Shown one piece after another: positions 17,051 through 26,456 of a stretch of DNA of 44,021 nucleotides. Both the position numbers and the translations under genes were made by a program. The notes below the pieces were generated by a model, which ran no database searches, was not told the DNA's origin, and saw nothing but the letters and a program-made list of their open reading frames with translations. The DNA is from an uncultured Flavobacteriales bacterium (GTDB lineage Bacteria; Bacteroidota; Bacteroidia; Flavobacteriales_D; Crocinitomicaceae): the NCBI GenBank assembly GCA_903945495.1, contig CAJAVU010000100.1:1-44021 (forward strand), given 5' to 3'. Within the stretch, counting starts at the first letter, position 1. Every line of letters starts with the position of its first letter.

Positions 17051-17692
17051 ATGAAAATTGTTCTCGACCACATTATGCCTGTTCCTTTGGCATCCATTCA
17101 GCACAGCGCTGAAAGTATTTGGGGAAATTTTGTCGAACTCAACGACCGAGAGAAAATTCTATTGAATGCTTCAAGTGGTAAAGGAAAATCAACTTTCACA
17201 TTAACAACTATTGGACTTCGAAATGATTACAAGGGAAAAATCACCTATAATGGAGAAGACATTCGCACATTTACACCTGATGATTGGGCAAAAATTAGAC
17301 AAGACAAGATTGCAGTCGTTTTTCAAGATCTTCAATTGTTTCCGAATCTTACGGTGGCTGAAAATTTATTATTGAAAAACAGTTTAAATCATGTGTATTC
17401 TGAAAAGGAATTGATTCACTTATTGGAACGCTTAGAAATTGACAACAAATGGACCCAATCATGTGGCTTATTATCGATGGGACAACAACAACGCGTCGCA
17501 ATCATTCGTGCACTTTGTCAACCATTCGAATTAATTCTTTTGGACGAACCATTTTCCCATTTAGATGAAGAAAATACGCAACGATGCATTGCAATGATCA
17601 ACGAACGTTGCAATGAATTAAACGCAGGTTTTGTGCTCACTTCTTTAGGTGATACGCATCAATTCAATTACGATAAAGAACTTAAACTGTAA
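17051..17692 (+). CDS. Divergent ABC transporter ATP-binding protein
   Basis: A 213-residue ATPase of the LolD/MacB/FtsE type: Q-loop Gln92 (V-F-Q-D-L), Walker B L-I-L-L-D-E (161-166) and D-loop S-H-L-D. Walker A reads A-S-S-G-K-G-K-S-T (40-48) with Ala for the first Gly. The signature is L-S-M-G-Q (141-145) rather than LSGGQ. The H-loop His after beta-strand F-V-L-T (194-197) is absent. It is 4 nt upstream of the FtsX-like permease and surely its partner. Catalysis may be weak or regulated differently; ATP binding looks intact. Confidence 0.88.
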   Translation: MKIVLDHIMPVPLASIQHSAESIWGNFVELNDREKILLNASSGKGKSTFTLTTIGLRNDYKGKITYNGEDIRTFTPDDWAKIRQDKIAVVFQDLQLFPNLTVAENLLLKNSLNHVYSEKELIHLLERLEIDNKWTQSCGLLSMGQQQRVAIIRALCQPFELILLDEPFSHLDEENTQRCIAMINERCNELNAGFVLTSLGDTHQFNYDKELKL

Positions 17693-17696
17693 GGCC

Positions 17697-18872
17697 ATGT
17701 TAAACAAATTGCTCTTTAAAAACCAAGATCTTAAGCAATTGGTAATTGCAGTGATTGGTGCATTTTTAGGAATCACTTTCTTAATTACGTCGATTCACTA
17801 TTTAATTAAAGTGAATGAATTTGGAAAAGGTTCTGAAATTCTTGGTCCGAATACTGTAATCGTTCAAAAAAAGGTATCCAATTCTACTTCCTTGAATATG
17901 ACAAAAACTGATTTCTCAGAAAATGAAATCAAGAAGTACAAGGAAATGCCGTTTATTTTGGATGTGAAACCAGTTACAAGTAACAACTTCGATGTTTCTT
18001 TCGAAACTGCCGATCCAATGGTTCCTCGTTTTAGAACAGATGTATTTATTCAAACGGTTGATCCAAAATTTTTAGATGTTAAATCCAAAAAATGGCATTG
18101 GAAGGAAGGCGACAAATTTGTTCCAATCATTATGCCTCGCGAGTTCTTGGTGATGCTCAATACGTTTATGAGTGCGCAAGACATTCCTCAAATTTCAGAT
18201 GAATTGGCAAAAGACATTAATTTCAAATTCACGTTGAAAAATGATACTGGCAAAGAATGGGTTGATGCGCGAATCATTGGATTTACAAATGAAGTATCCT
18301 CGATTCTTGTTCCTGAAAGCTTCATGGAATATGGAAACTTAAAATACACAACTGGAAAAGAGAAAAAGATTACCCAAATCATGATTGAAGGAAAAGAAAG
18401 TGAATTCGGTTTGGTGGAAGAAATGTTGAACGAATACGGACTTGAAACCAAAGCATCTCAAATGATTGTTGGTCGATTAAAAAGTGTCGTTGGAACATTA
18501 TTTTTAGTTGTATTGGGAATTTCTATCATTGCTGTTTTCGTTTCAGGATTGGTGTTGATTCAATACATGCAATTGTTAATGTCGCGTAATGCGTATGAAG
18601 TAAGAACCTTGTTACGCATTGGTTTTCCACCAAAAGACATCATCAAAAGTTTCTTTACGTATTTTGTTAAAATCTTTGGAATTGTTGCTGCTTTAGGATT
18701 AGGAACCTTCTTCATCTTTAAATTCTTCTTGGATGCGATGTTCGAATCTGGAGGTTTGTATATCGATACCCAAATATCCCTCACAGCCATTGTCACATTA
18801 GTGTTTAGCTATGTACTATTTGGATTTGCGAGTTATCGAACGGCAAAAAAAGGAATTTTTAGACAATACTAA
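17697..18872 (+). CDS. FtsX/LolE-like ABC transporter permease
   Basis: A 391-residue protein with one N-terminal transmembrane helix (about 14-33), a large extracytoplasmic domain (about 35-262) and three C-terminal helices (about 265-287, 318-338, 361-381). This is the MacB/FtsX topology. The L-L-R-I-G-F-P-P-K-D-I stretch between helices fits the FtsX family coupling loop. The ATG at 17697 follows the ATPase stop by 4 nt; a longer frame from 17649 overlaps the ATPase and is rejected. Substrate unknown; lipoprotein release or mechanotransmission to an envelope enzyme are the family options. Confidence 0.85.
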   Translation: MLNKLLFKNQDLKQLVIAVIGAFLGITFLITSIHYLIKVNEFGKGSEILGPNTVIVQKKVSNSTSLNMTKTDFSENEIKKYKEMPFILDVKPVTSNNFDVSFETADPMVPRFRTDVFIQTVDPKFLDVKSKKWHWKEGDKFVPIIMPREFLVMLNTFMSAQDIPQISDELAKDINFKFTLKNDTGKEWVDARIIGFTNEVSSILVPESFMEYGNLKYTTGKEKKITQIMIEGKESEFGLVEEMLNEYGLETKASQMIVGRLKSVVGTLFLVVLGISIIAVFVSGLVLIQYMQLLMSRNAYEVRTLLRIGFPPKDIIKSFFTYFVKIFGIVAALGLGTFFIFKFFLDAMFESGGLYIDTQISLTAIVTLVFSYVLFGFASYRTAKKGIFRQY

Positions 18873-18906
18873 TTGGTTAAAGAAATGTTAATTCTGAAGA
18901 CTTTTT

Positions 18907-18914
18907 TAAATTTG
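18907..18914 (+). promoter_or_regulatory. -7 box for the thioredoxin-fold gene
   Basis: TAAATTTG matches the consensus 45 nt upstream of the ATG at 18960. No -33 TTG is found at 17-23 nt. Confidence 0.5.
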
Positions 18915-18959
18915 ATGCGTCTTTGGAATAACTTCATACAACTTAAAGAAAGATAAACT

Positions 18960-20483
18960 ATGAAATCAATCTTAATTTTAACATTTGCACTGATAGCATC
19001 AGTTGGTTTTGGACAAAAACTAAAATTCAAAGTCGCGAACCAAAAAGATACAACAGTCTTTTTAGTAAAGTATTTTGGACAAAAATTATATTATGCTGAT
19101 ACGGCTGAATTAAAAGGTGGCATAGTAGAGTTTGATGGTAAGAAACAACAGCCAGGTATTTTGGGAGTTTTGTTTCCTGGACAAAAATTCTTCGAGTTTG
19201 TTTACAACAACGAGGAAGTTCAAATTGAAACTGCTGCACCAGATTTCGTTGGAAGCATGAAGATTAAAAAATCTGAGGAAAATAAAATCTTTATTGAATA
19301 TATTCAGTTTATCGGTCCAAAAAAATCGCAATCTCAAACATTGTTTGATCAACGCTCGAAATTGAAGACAGATGATCCACAATATAAAGTTTTAACAACT
19401 CAAATTGACGCTTTAAACAAGGAGGTTATTGATTTTCAAGTTAATCTAATGAAGGTTCACCAAGGAACGTTAGTTGCGAAAATCGTTAACATGTCAATGG
19501 ACATTGAGATTCCAACACCACCAGTTGATGCAAATGGAAAAGTGATTGATTCTAATTTCCGTTTCAATTATTACCGTGCTCATTATTGGGATAATATAGA
19601 TTTAACTGATGATCGTTTGGTTAATACTCCTGTTTTTCACAATAAATTAGAGTATTACTTCGGTAAAAATATGATGGTACAGCATTGGGATACTATTCTA
19701 TATCATGCGTTTAAATTTTGTGATGCATTGAATCCAAAATCAAAAACATTTGAATATTGTGTTTCTTGGATTACGTCTACCTACGGTAAAAGTAAAATCA
19801 TGGGAATGGACAAAGTCTATATCCTAATGGCCGATCGTTACTATTGCAAACGCAACGCAGATGGTAAATCTCCTGCTTTTTGGATGACAGAAGAAAAATT
19901 GAAAGAATTGTGTGAGAAAATTCCAGTTCAAAAGAATTTGGTAATGGGTGCAGAACCGCCAAATGTCATTTTGAGAGACACAACTGATAGTAAATGGATT
20001 GGCTTTAAAAGTTTAAAATCTGATTACACGATTTTATATTTCTGGGATCCAGAGTGTGGACATTGCAAAAAAACAACTCCGAAATTACAAACGTTGTATG
20101 ATCAAAAATTCAAAGAACGTAACATTGAAATATTTGCAGTTGGTAAAGCGACTGGAGAAGACTTTGAAAAATGGAAAAAATTCATTCGCGATAACAAATT
20201 GACGTTTATCAATGTTGGAGTTACAGACCCATTGTTCAAAGCAGCAATGGAAGATGCAAGACAGTTTGTACCAAAGTATACAACACTTGAATCGTTGAAT
20301 TATCAAACAACGTATGACATCTTCTCTACTCCGCGTGTTTTCGTGTTAGATAAGGACAAAAAAATTATTGCAAAAAGCATTTCAATATCTCAATTAGAAG
20401 ATTTGATGGACCGTTTACAAGGAAAAGAAAACCTTCCGAAACTATTTCCACCAGATCCTGAAGAGGACGAACAAATGCACTAA
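18960..20483 (+). CDS. Exported TlpA-like thioredoxin-fold protein
   Basis: A 507-residue secreted protein (signal peptide to about G-F-G-Q, residue 19). An N-terminal DUF4369-like beta domain leads into a helical DUF5106-like middle region and a C-terminal thioredoxin fold from about residue 335. The redox motif is W-D-P-E-C-G-H-C (Cys366, Cys369), with cis-Pro in S-T-P-R-V. Such Bacteroidetes proteins act as periplasmic disulfide reductases or oxidases with unknown partners. A perfect hairpin terminator follows. Confidence 0.88.
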   Translation: MKSILILTFALIASVGFGQKLKFKVANQKDTTVFLVKYFGQKLYYADTAELKGGIVEFDGKKQQPGILGVLFPGQKFFEFVYNNEEVQIETAAPDFVGSMKIKKSEENKIFIEYIQFIGPKKSQSQTLFDQRSKLKTDDPQYKVLTTQIDALNKEVIDFQVNLMKVHQGTLVAKIVNMSMDIEIPTPPVDANGKVIDSNFRFNYYRAHYWDNIDLTDDRLVNTPVFHNKLEYYFGKNMMVQHWDTILYHAFKFCDALNPKSKTFEYCVSWITSTYGKSKIMGMDKVYILMADRYYCKRNADGKSPAFWMTEEKLKELCEKIPVQKNLVMGAEPPNVILRDTTDSKWIGFKSLKSDYTILYFWDPECGHCKKTTPKLQTLYDQKFKERNIEIFAVGKATGEDFEKWKKFIRDNKLTFINVGVTDPLFKAAMEDARQFVPKYTTLESLNYQTTYDIFSTPRVFVLDKDKKIIAKSISISQLEDLMDRLQGKENLPKLFPPDPEEDEQMH

Positions 20484-20494
20484 AACGTTTTATT

Positions 20495-20522
20495 AAAAGG
20501 CTACAGAAATGTAGCCTTTTTT
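20495..20522 (+). terminator. Terminator after the thioredoxin-fold gene
   Basis: AAAAGGCTAC (20495-20504) pairs perfectly with GTAGCCTTTT (20511-20520) around a 6-nt loop, and the arm runs into T residues. Confidence 0.92.
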
Positions 20523-20545
20523 ATTCACAATTGGTTAATATTTAT

Positions 20546-20579
20546 TTGTGTTTTCTTGAACCATTCTTTCGTATTTTTG
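20546..20579 (+). promoter_or_regulatory. Promoter of the MopE-like T9SS gene
   Basis: TTG (20546-20548), a 23-nt spacer (upper limit) and TATTTTTG (20572-20579), 17 nt before the ATG at 20597. A second TTG at 20556 gives a spacer that is too short. Confidence 0.6.
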
Positions 20580-20596
20580 CCTTGTAAATAAAATAT

Positions 20597-23227
20597 ATGA
20601 AAAAAATATTAATCGCTTTAGCTTTTCCATTTTTCGGATTTTCTCAATTTTCAATAACAGCAACAGGCAGTTATTCGCAGGATTTTAATACTTTATTAAA
20701 CTCAGGCACAACAAACCCTTGGGTTGATAATTCGACAATTTTAAATTGTTATGCACAGCGTTCTGGAACAGGAACAAATTATGCGGGCGACAACGGAGCA
20801 GGTAATACCGGAAATCTATATTCTTACGGAACGACTGCAGCTTCAGAACGAGCATTGGGTTCTCTAGGTTCTTCAAATGCAGCTGCTGGAAATTTTGCAT
20901 ATGGAATTCAATTTCAAAATAACACAACTGGAATTGTAAATAATTTCACAGTTTCATACACAATGGAGCAATGGCGAAAAAGTGGTGTTGTTGCTGGTCA
21001 AACATTAACATTTTGGTATAAAGTAAGTGGCTCAGCAATTACGGCTTTAAATCCAAATTCAAATGCAACTTGGACACAAGTTACTGCACTTACTGCAACA
21101 ACGCCAATCAATACGGCAACTGCAGCTGCTTTGGACGGAAATTTAACAGCAAACCAAGTTGTTTTTACAAACATTGTAATTCCAGGGCTTTCACTTAATC
21201 AAGGTGAATATTTAATGTTAAAATGGGATGATCCTGATCACGCGGGTTCTGATAATGGAATATCAATCGATGATGTAACGATTTCTTGGGCTACTAGTTG
21301 TAATTCGACTAACACAATTTCTGAAATTGCTTGTGGTTCTTACACTGTTCCTTCTGGACATGAAACGTACAACGCTTCTGGAACGTATTTAGATACAATT
21401 CCAAATGCAGCGTTGTGTGATAGTATTATTACAATCAACTTAACGATTACGGCTGGTTCAATAACATATTACGCGGATACCGATAACGACGGTTTAGGTG
21501 ATCTATTAAATACTACAACTGGTTGTTCATTACCAGTTGGATTTGTTACGAACTCGAATGATTGTGATGACAACAACAATTTGATTGGTGTTGCTACTAC
21601 TGTTTTCTATTTAGATGCTGATAATGACACCTATGGTTCTGCAACAAATACAATTACGGCTTGTACACTTCCTGTTGGATATGTAACGAATAGCCTAGAT
21701 TGTAATGACAATAATAACTTAATTTATCCGGGAGCAACGGAGATTCTTGATAATGGAATCGATGAAGATTGCTCTGGTTCAGATGCTTCGGCTGCAGGAA
21801 CTCAAATTGGGTTGTACGAATTTAATGGTTCAAATGTTTGTCCCGTTCTAGCTGATACAGTTACTGCACAACCAGCAAACGCAACTTTTTCAAGCTATTC
21901 ATCAGTTGGTACATCTTGTTCTGCAACAAGTAATGTATTTAGTAATAGCGATTGGAACACAACAGCAATTATTGATTTAACAGAATACAATCAATTTGGT
22001 GTAACAACGGATGATTGTTATACATTGGATATCAATAAGATTATTTTCACACACAAAAACAGTGCAACAGGTGGAACTCCAAACTGGACGCTTCGTTCAA
22101 GTTTAGATGGATTTACAGCTGATTTGGGAACAGGAACCTCAAGTACAACCGACAAAACAGACACTATCGTTTTAGGTGCTTCTTTTGATGCTGTAACGGA
22201 TGTTCAATTTAGATTCTACATTACTAACATTGGTCAAACAGGTTCAACTTGGAGAAACGACAATGTGCGCGTAATTGCCAACTATGGATCATTAACACCT
22301 CAAACATATTATGCCGATTTAGATGCTGATACCTATGGTGATCCTGCTTCTTCAATTTCTGCATGTACACCTCCAGCATTCTATGTATTAGACAATACAG
22401 ATTGTGATGACACAGATGGCTTAGTGAATCCAGCGACAGTTTGGTTCCAAGATAATGATGGCGATTTAGTTGGAAACACAACTATTACATTAACACAATG
22501 TACAGAACCAGTTGGATATGTATTATATCCTGGAGATTGTGATGACAATAACAACTTAGTTATTTCTCCTTCTACCTATTATATGGATGCAGACAATGAT
22601 GGACATGGTTCAATGATAGGAGTTGGGTTGGTGACATGCACAAATCCAGGCGCAGGTTACGCAACTGTTGCTGATGATTGTGACGATACTCAAAACACAG
22701 TTTATCCTGGTGCACCTGAATTGTGTGATGGTTTGGACAACGATTGTATCAATGGAATTGATGATGGATTGACTTTTACAGCTTACTTCATTGATGCTGA
22801 CAACGATAATTTCGGAACAGGAAACTCTACATTGTTTTGCCAAAACCCAGGTGTTGGTTATGCTACGGTTGATGGAGACTGTGACGATGCAAACGCAAAT
22901 GCTTACCCCGGAGCAACAGAAATTCTTGACAATGGAGTTGATGAAAACTGTGATTTAACAGATAACTATGCTGGATTAAACGAATTGGTTCCTTTCCAAT
23001 TTATGGTTGTACCAAATCCTTCAAATGGTTTAGTTACAATTGAAACTTCACAATTAATCGATGGAACAATTGAATGCATTGACTTGAATGGTCGTGTTCT
23101 TTCAACTTCAACGTTAAACGCAATTTCAACAACTGTTGATTTCAGTAACTTATCGGAGGGTAACTACATTTTAAAAATCACTTCAGAAATTGGAATTCGT
23201 CAACAACGTATTTTGATTAAAAAGTAA
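20597..23227 (+). CDS. Secreted T9SS protein with six MopE-like metal-binding repeats
   Basis: An 876-residue secreted protein with a short signal peptide (to about F-G-F-S-Q). It has an N-terminal beta-rich module (about 20-235) and two repeats (about 290-396). A second beta-module follows (about 400-565), then four more repeats (about 570-795) and a type A sorting domain (V-P-N-P-S-N-G to the C-terminal K-K). Each repeat has an acidic D-x-D-x-D/N-G-type loop, a Cys and a closing D-C-D-D; several add Y-P-G-A-x-E. This matches the putative metal-binding motif of MopE-like proteins. Substrate unknown; calcium binding or adhesion is an inference. Confidence 0.88.
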   Translation: MKKILIALAFPFFGFSQFSITATGSYSQDFNTLLNSGTTNPWVDNSTILNCYAQRSGTGTNYAGDNGAGNTGNLYSYGTTAASERALGSLGSSNAAAGNFAYGIQFQNNTTGIVNNFTVSYTMEQWRKSGVVAGQTLTFWYKVSGSAITALNPNSNATWTQVTALTATTPINTATAAALDGNLTANQVVFTNIVIPGLSLNQGEYLMLKWDDPDHAGSDNGISIDDVTISWATSCNSTNTISEIACGSYTVPSGHETYNASGTYLDTIPNAALCDSIITINLTITAGSITYYADTDNDGLGDLLNTTTGCSLPVGFVTNSNDCDDNNNLIGVATTVFYLDADNDTYGSATNTITACTLPVGYVTNSLDCNDNNNLIYPGATEILDNGIDEDCSGSDASAAGTQIGLYEFNGSNVCPVLADTVTAQPANATFSSYSSVGTSCSATSNVFSNSDWNTTAIIDLTEYNQFGVTTDDCYTLDINKIIFTHKNSATGGTPNWTLRSSLDGFTADLGTGTSSTTDKTDTIVLGASFDAVTDVQFRFYITNIGQTGSTWRNDNVRVIANYGSLTPQTYYADLDADTYGDPASSISACTPPAFYVLDNTDCDDTDGLVNPATVWFQDNDGDLVGNTTITLTQCTEPVGYVLYPGDCDDNNNLVISPSTYYMDADNDGHGSMIGVGLVTCTNPGAGYATVADDCDDTQNTVYPGAPELCDGLDNDCINGIDDGLTFTAYFIDADNDNFGTGNSTLFCQNPGVGYATVDGDCDDANANAYPGATEILDNGVDENCDLTDNYAGLNELVPFQFMVVPNPSNGLVTIETSQLIDGTIECIDLNGRVLSTSTLNAISTTVDFSNLSEGNYILKITSEIGIRQQRILIKK

Positions 23228-23246
23228 TTACCTTGAAATAGATTTT

Positions 23247-23277
23247 GAAAGGCTATCCGTTTGGGTAGCCTTTCTTC
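23247..23277 (+). terminator. Terminator after the MopE-like gene
   Basis: The arms 23247-23258 and 23263-23274 form a 12-bp stem (core GAAAGGCTA with TAGCCTTTC, one G-U pair) around a GTTT loop, followed by TTC and T-rich sequence. Confidence 0.85.
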
Positions 23278-23304
23278 ATTTTATAGGACACATTTAAACA
23301 AATT

Positions 23305-23337
23305 TTGATACAATTCTGCTTTATAAACCTATTTTTG
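23305..23337 (+). promoter_or_regulatory. Promoter of the M1 peptidase gene
   Basis: TTG (23305-23307), a 22-nt spacer and TATTTTTG (23330-23337). It overlaps the longest open frame, which begins at that same TTG, so the true start is the ATG at 23353. Confidence 0.7.
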
Positions 23338-23352
23338 TATAAATACTTTTTT

Positions 23353-26346
23353 ATGAAGCATCTTACACTAAGCATTTTATCATTCCTTCTTGGAGGAGTT
23401 ACATTTGGTCAAACATATTGGCAACAAGAAGTAAACTATACAATTCAAGTAAAATTGGATGATAAAAACCATACTATTTCAGGTTTTGATGAGTTTGAAT
23501 ACGTTAACAATTCACCCGATAATTTAGACCGCATTTATATCCATCTTTGGCCAAATGCCTATCGAAATGGAAAAACGGCGCTTGGTAAACAACAATATGC
23601 TGGTGGTGAAACAACACTTCGTTTTGGTGCACAGCAAGATTTAGGAAACATCGATTCGTTGGATTTCAAATTAAACGGTAAAACGGTAAAATGGGAATAC
23701 GATTCAGAAAATATTGACATTGCTGTAATTTTATTGCCAACGCCATTATTACCTGGACAACGCGTTTCCGTTTCAACACCATTTAAAGTAAAAATTCCTT
23801 CTGGATCTATTTCTCGATTGGGACATATAGGACAATCGTATCAAATCACCCAGTGGTACCCAAAACCTGCTGTTTACGATAAAAACGGATGGAATCCAAT
23901 TCCCTACTTGAACCAAGGTGAATTTTATTCTGAGTATGGATCTTTTGATGTATCAATAACACTTCCAAAGAATTACGTCGTTGCAGCGACAGGTGATTTG
24001 CAAACACAGTCAGAAATTGACTTTTTAAATGCGAAAGCTTCTGAAACTCAAAAACGTTTTGCGGAATATCTTGAACAAAAACAAGGAAAGGCAGGCAACA
24101 CTCCATTTCCAGAATCTTCAGAAGAATTCAAAACAATTCGCTACACACAAAGTAAAGTTCACGATTTTGCATGGTTTGCAGATAAACGATATGGTGTTTT
24201 AAAAGGAGAAGTATTACTACCTCACAGTAAACGAAAAGTTACTTCTTGGGCGATGTTTGTTCCTCAAAACGCCATGGTTTGGACAGATGCCATCGAATAC
24301 ATCAATGATGGAACGTATTATTATTCTTTATGGAATGGTGATTATCCGTATAACAACGTTACTGCTGTCGATGGGACAATCAGCGCAGGTGGCGGAATGG
24401 AATATCCAAATGTTACGGTAATTGGGAACACAAGTAGTAAAGAAGAATTAGAAGTTGTAATTGTACACGAAGTTGGACACAATTGGTTCTATGGTATCTT
24501 AGGTTCGAACGAGCGCGTACATGGATGGATGGACGAAGGAATGAACACCTTAAATGAGGTTCGTTACGTTCAAACGAAATATCCAGATAACACTCGTCTT
24601 TCAGATATGGTATTGAATGGTTCTTTTCATTTTGAGGATTTAGACCATCATGATATGTCAGATTTAGCGTATCGTATGACGGCAATTTTAGGGGAAGATC
24701 AACCAATTGAAACACATTCAGCTGAATTTACGTCGATGAATTACGGTACGATTATGTACATGAAAACTGGTTTGGTATTTTATTACTTGAAGGATTATTT
24801 GGGTGAAAAATTATTTGATGATTGCATGCATGCATATTTCGAAGAATGGAAATTTAAACACCCACAACCCGAAGATATGAAAGCAACCTTGGAACGCGTT
24901 TCTAAGAAAGATTTGAGTTGGGTATTTTATGACTTAATTCAAACGACGAATCATGTTGACTACAAACTTTCATCTGTAAAATCAACAGATCGAGGAATGG
25001 TGGTTAAAGTAAAAAATAAAGGTCAAGTTGACGGACCAATTGAAATTAACGTTTTCAAAAACGATGAATTAGTTGAAACGCATTGGGTTGAACCAGGACA
25101 GAAAAAAACACGTATTGATTTCACAACAAAAGAAGCTGATCGTGTTCAAATAGATGCATCGAAAGATATCCCAGAAATGTATCGTCAGAACAACACATGG
25201 TCATCTGATAAAATGTTCAAAAAACTGGAACCAGTTAAACTGGAATTCTTAAGTGGTTACAATCAAGAAGAGAAATCTGAACTGTATTGGACGCCTATCA
25301 TCGCTGGAAATTTCTATGATAAATTTATGATTGGGGCAGCATTTCACAACATGGGTGTTTCTCCAAATCGATTCCAATATCTTGTTGCTCCAATGTATTC
25401 ATTTGGACGACAAATGGTTTCTGGAATTGCCGAATTTTCTTACACAAGTTTACCTAAGACTAGTATTAAAGTTTCACGTTTTGGTTTGTCGGTAAAATCC
25501 TTTAAAAATGATTCTTCTTTTGCACGAAAGCAAGAAGGAGCATATTTGGCGCTTGCACCTTATTGGTTTGCTAAAATTGGAAATCGCACGAATTCACCTA
25601 TTTCACATTCATTCTTGTTACAAGGAATTGTTAAAGCAGATATTCAATCAAATACAAGTACTGATTATCTAGGTGGTTTCGCGAAGTATACATTCGGTGT
25701 AAACAAACCAGATCATAAATTATCCGTGAACCTAAGAACAGATGCCGTTTTCTCCTCTGAAACAGACATGGCTCGTGTAACAGCAGATGCAACGTATCGC
25801 TTCCGCTATTTAAAAAACACGATGAAAAGATGGGTAGAAGTGCGCGGATTTATCGGAAATACATACCATTACAAAACTTCGCTTGGAATCAAAGAAGACC
25901 GTATGGGAATGTCGATGAGTGGAACAGATGGTCAACAAGATTTATTCTTTGAAGATTATTATTTTGGAAGAGGATTAGTTGTTGGAATGTGGTCACAACA
26001 ACGTGATGAAAACATGGGTGGATTTAAGAGCACTGCTAACTATGGTAGAACTTGGAATTGGATGGCAGCAGGGAATGTATATGTGCAATTGCCAATACCA
26101 AAGATTGGTATTTTTGGTCTTTTTGCTGATCTTGGAACATTCCATAACGGTATTGCACTCAATTCAATGATAAATACAGGAGTTGGAATGCGATTTGGAA
26201 AAGTCTTTGGCTTATACTTCCCTATTTGGATGAGTAAAGAATTGAATAATTCATATGAAAATTCGAAATACGCTGAAAAAATTCGCTTTACGTTAAAAAT
26301 GAATATTGTAAACAAAGGAATTAAGCTTAGTTCATTGCTCAATTAA
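23353..26346 (+). CDS. M1 family zinc metallopeptidase
   Basis: A 997-residue secreted aminopeptidase-like protein (signal peptide to about T-F-G-Q). It has the M1 substrate loop G-G-G-M-E-Y-P and the zinc motif H372-E373-V-G-H376 with the third ligand Glu395, 18 residues on. A long C-terminal region (about 640-997) follows the catalytic core and is rich in alternating aromatic and polar residues. That region looks more like a beta-structured or barrel domain than the usual helical M1 tail. Activity as a periplasmic or surface aminopeptidase is likely. Its own promoter and terminator make it a single unit. Confidence 0.93.
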   Translation: MKHLTLSILSFLLGGVTFGQTYWQQEVNYTIQVKLDDKNHTISGFDEFEYVNNSPDNLDRIYIHLWPNAYRNGKTALGKQQYAGGETTLRFGAQQDLGNIDSLDFKLNGKTVKWEYDSENIDIAVILLPTPLLPGQRVSVSTPFKVKIPSGSISRLGHIGQSYQITQWYPKPAVYDKNGWNPIPYLNQGEFYSEYGSFDVSITLPKNYVVAATGDLQTQSEIDFLNAKASETQKRFAEYLEQKQGKAGNTPFPESSEEFKTIRYTQSKVHDFAWFADKRYGVLKGEVLLPHSKRKVTSWAMFVPQNAMVWTDAIEYINDGTYYYSLWNGDYPYNNVTAVDGTISAGGGMEYPNVTVIGNTSSKEELEVVIVHEVGHNWFYGILGSNERVHGWMDEGMNTLNEVRYVQTKYPDNTRLSDMVLNGSFHFEDLDHHDMSDLAYRMTAILGEDQPIETHSAEFTSMNYGTIMYMKTGLVFYYLKDYLGEKLFDDCMHAYFEEWKFKHPQPEDMKATLERVSKKDLSWVFYDLIQTTNHVDYKLSSVKSTDRGMVVKVKNKGQVDGPIEINVFKNDELVETHWVEPGQKKTRIDFTTKEADRVQIDASKDIPEMYRQNNTWSSDKMFKKLEPVKLEFLSGYNQEEKSELYWTPIIAGNFYDKFMIGAAFHNMGVSPNRFQYLVAPMYSFGRQMVSGIAEFSYTSLPKTSIKVSRFGLSVKSFKNDSSFARKQEGAYLALAPYWFAKIGNRTNSPISHSFLLQGIVKADIQSNTSTDYLGGFAKYTFGVNKPDHKLSVNLRTDAVFSSETDMARVTADATYRFRYLKNTMKRWVEVRGFIGNTYHYKTSLGIKEDRMGMSMSGTDGQQDLFFEDYYFGRGLVVGMWSQQRDENMGGFKSTANYGRTWNWMAAGNVYVQLPIPKIGIFGLFADLGTFHNGIALNSMINTGVGMRFGKVFGLYFPIWMSKELNNSYENSKYAEKIRFTLKMNIVNKGIKLSSLLN

Positions 26347-26365
26347 CCAGCAAATTATACTTAAC

Positions 26366-26400
26366 AAAAAGCCATTCGTTCAATGACGGATGGCTTTTTT
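26366..26400 (+). terminator. Terminator after the M1 peptidase
   Basis: AAAAAGCCAT pairs with ATGGCTTTTT, extended by a T-G pair and CGT/ACG to about 14 bp, with the loop TCAATG and a T run. It begins 20 nt after the stop. Confidence 0.92.
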
Positions 26401-26456
26401 TACTATACATGTACCAAATTAAACTTAGCAGCGTTTAACAAGTTTAAACTACGAAA

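Noticed and set aside
23305-23352. Longer N-terminus of the M1 peptidase from TTG 23305
   Set aside because: It overlaps the promoter, and the ATG at 23353 gives a proper signal peptide.
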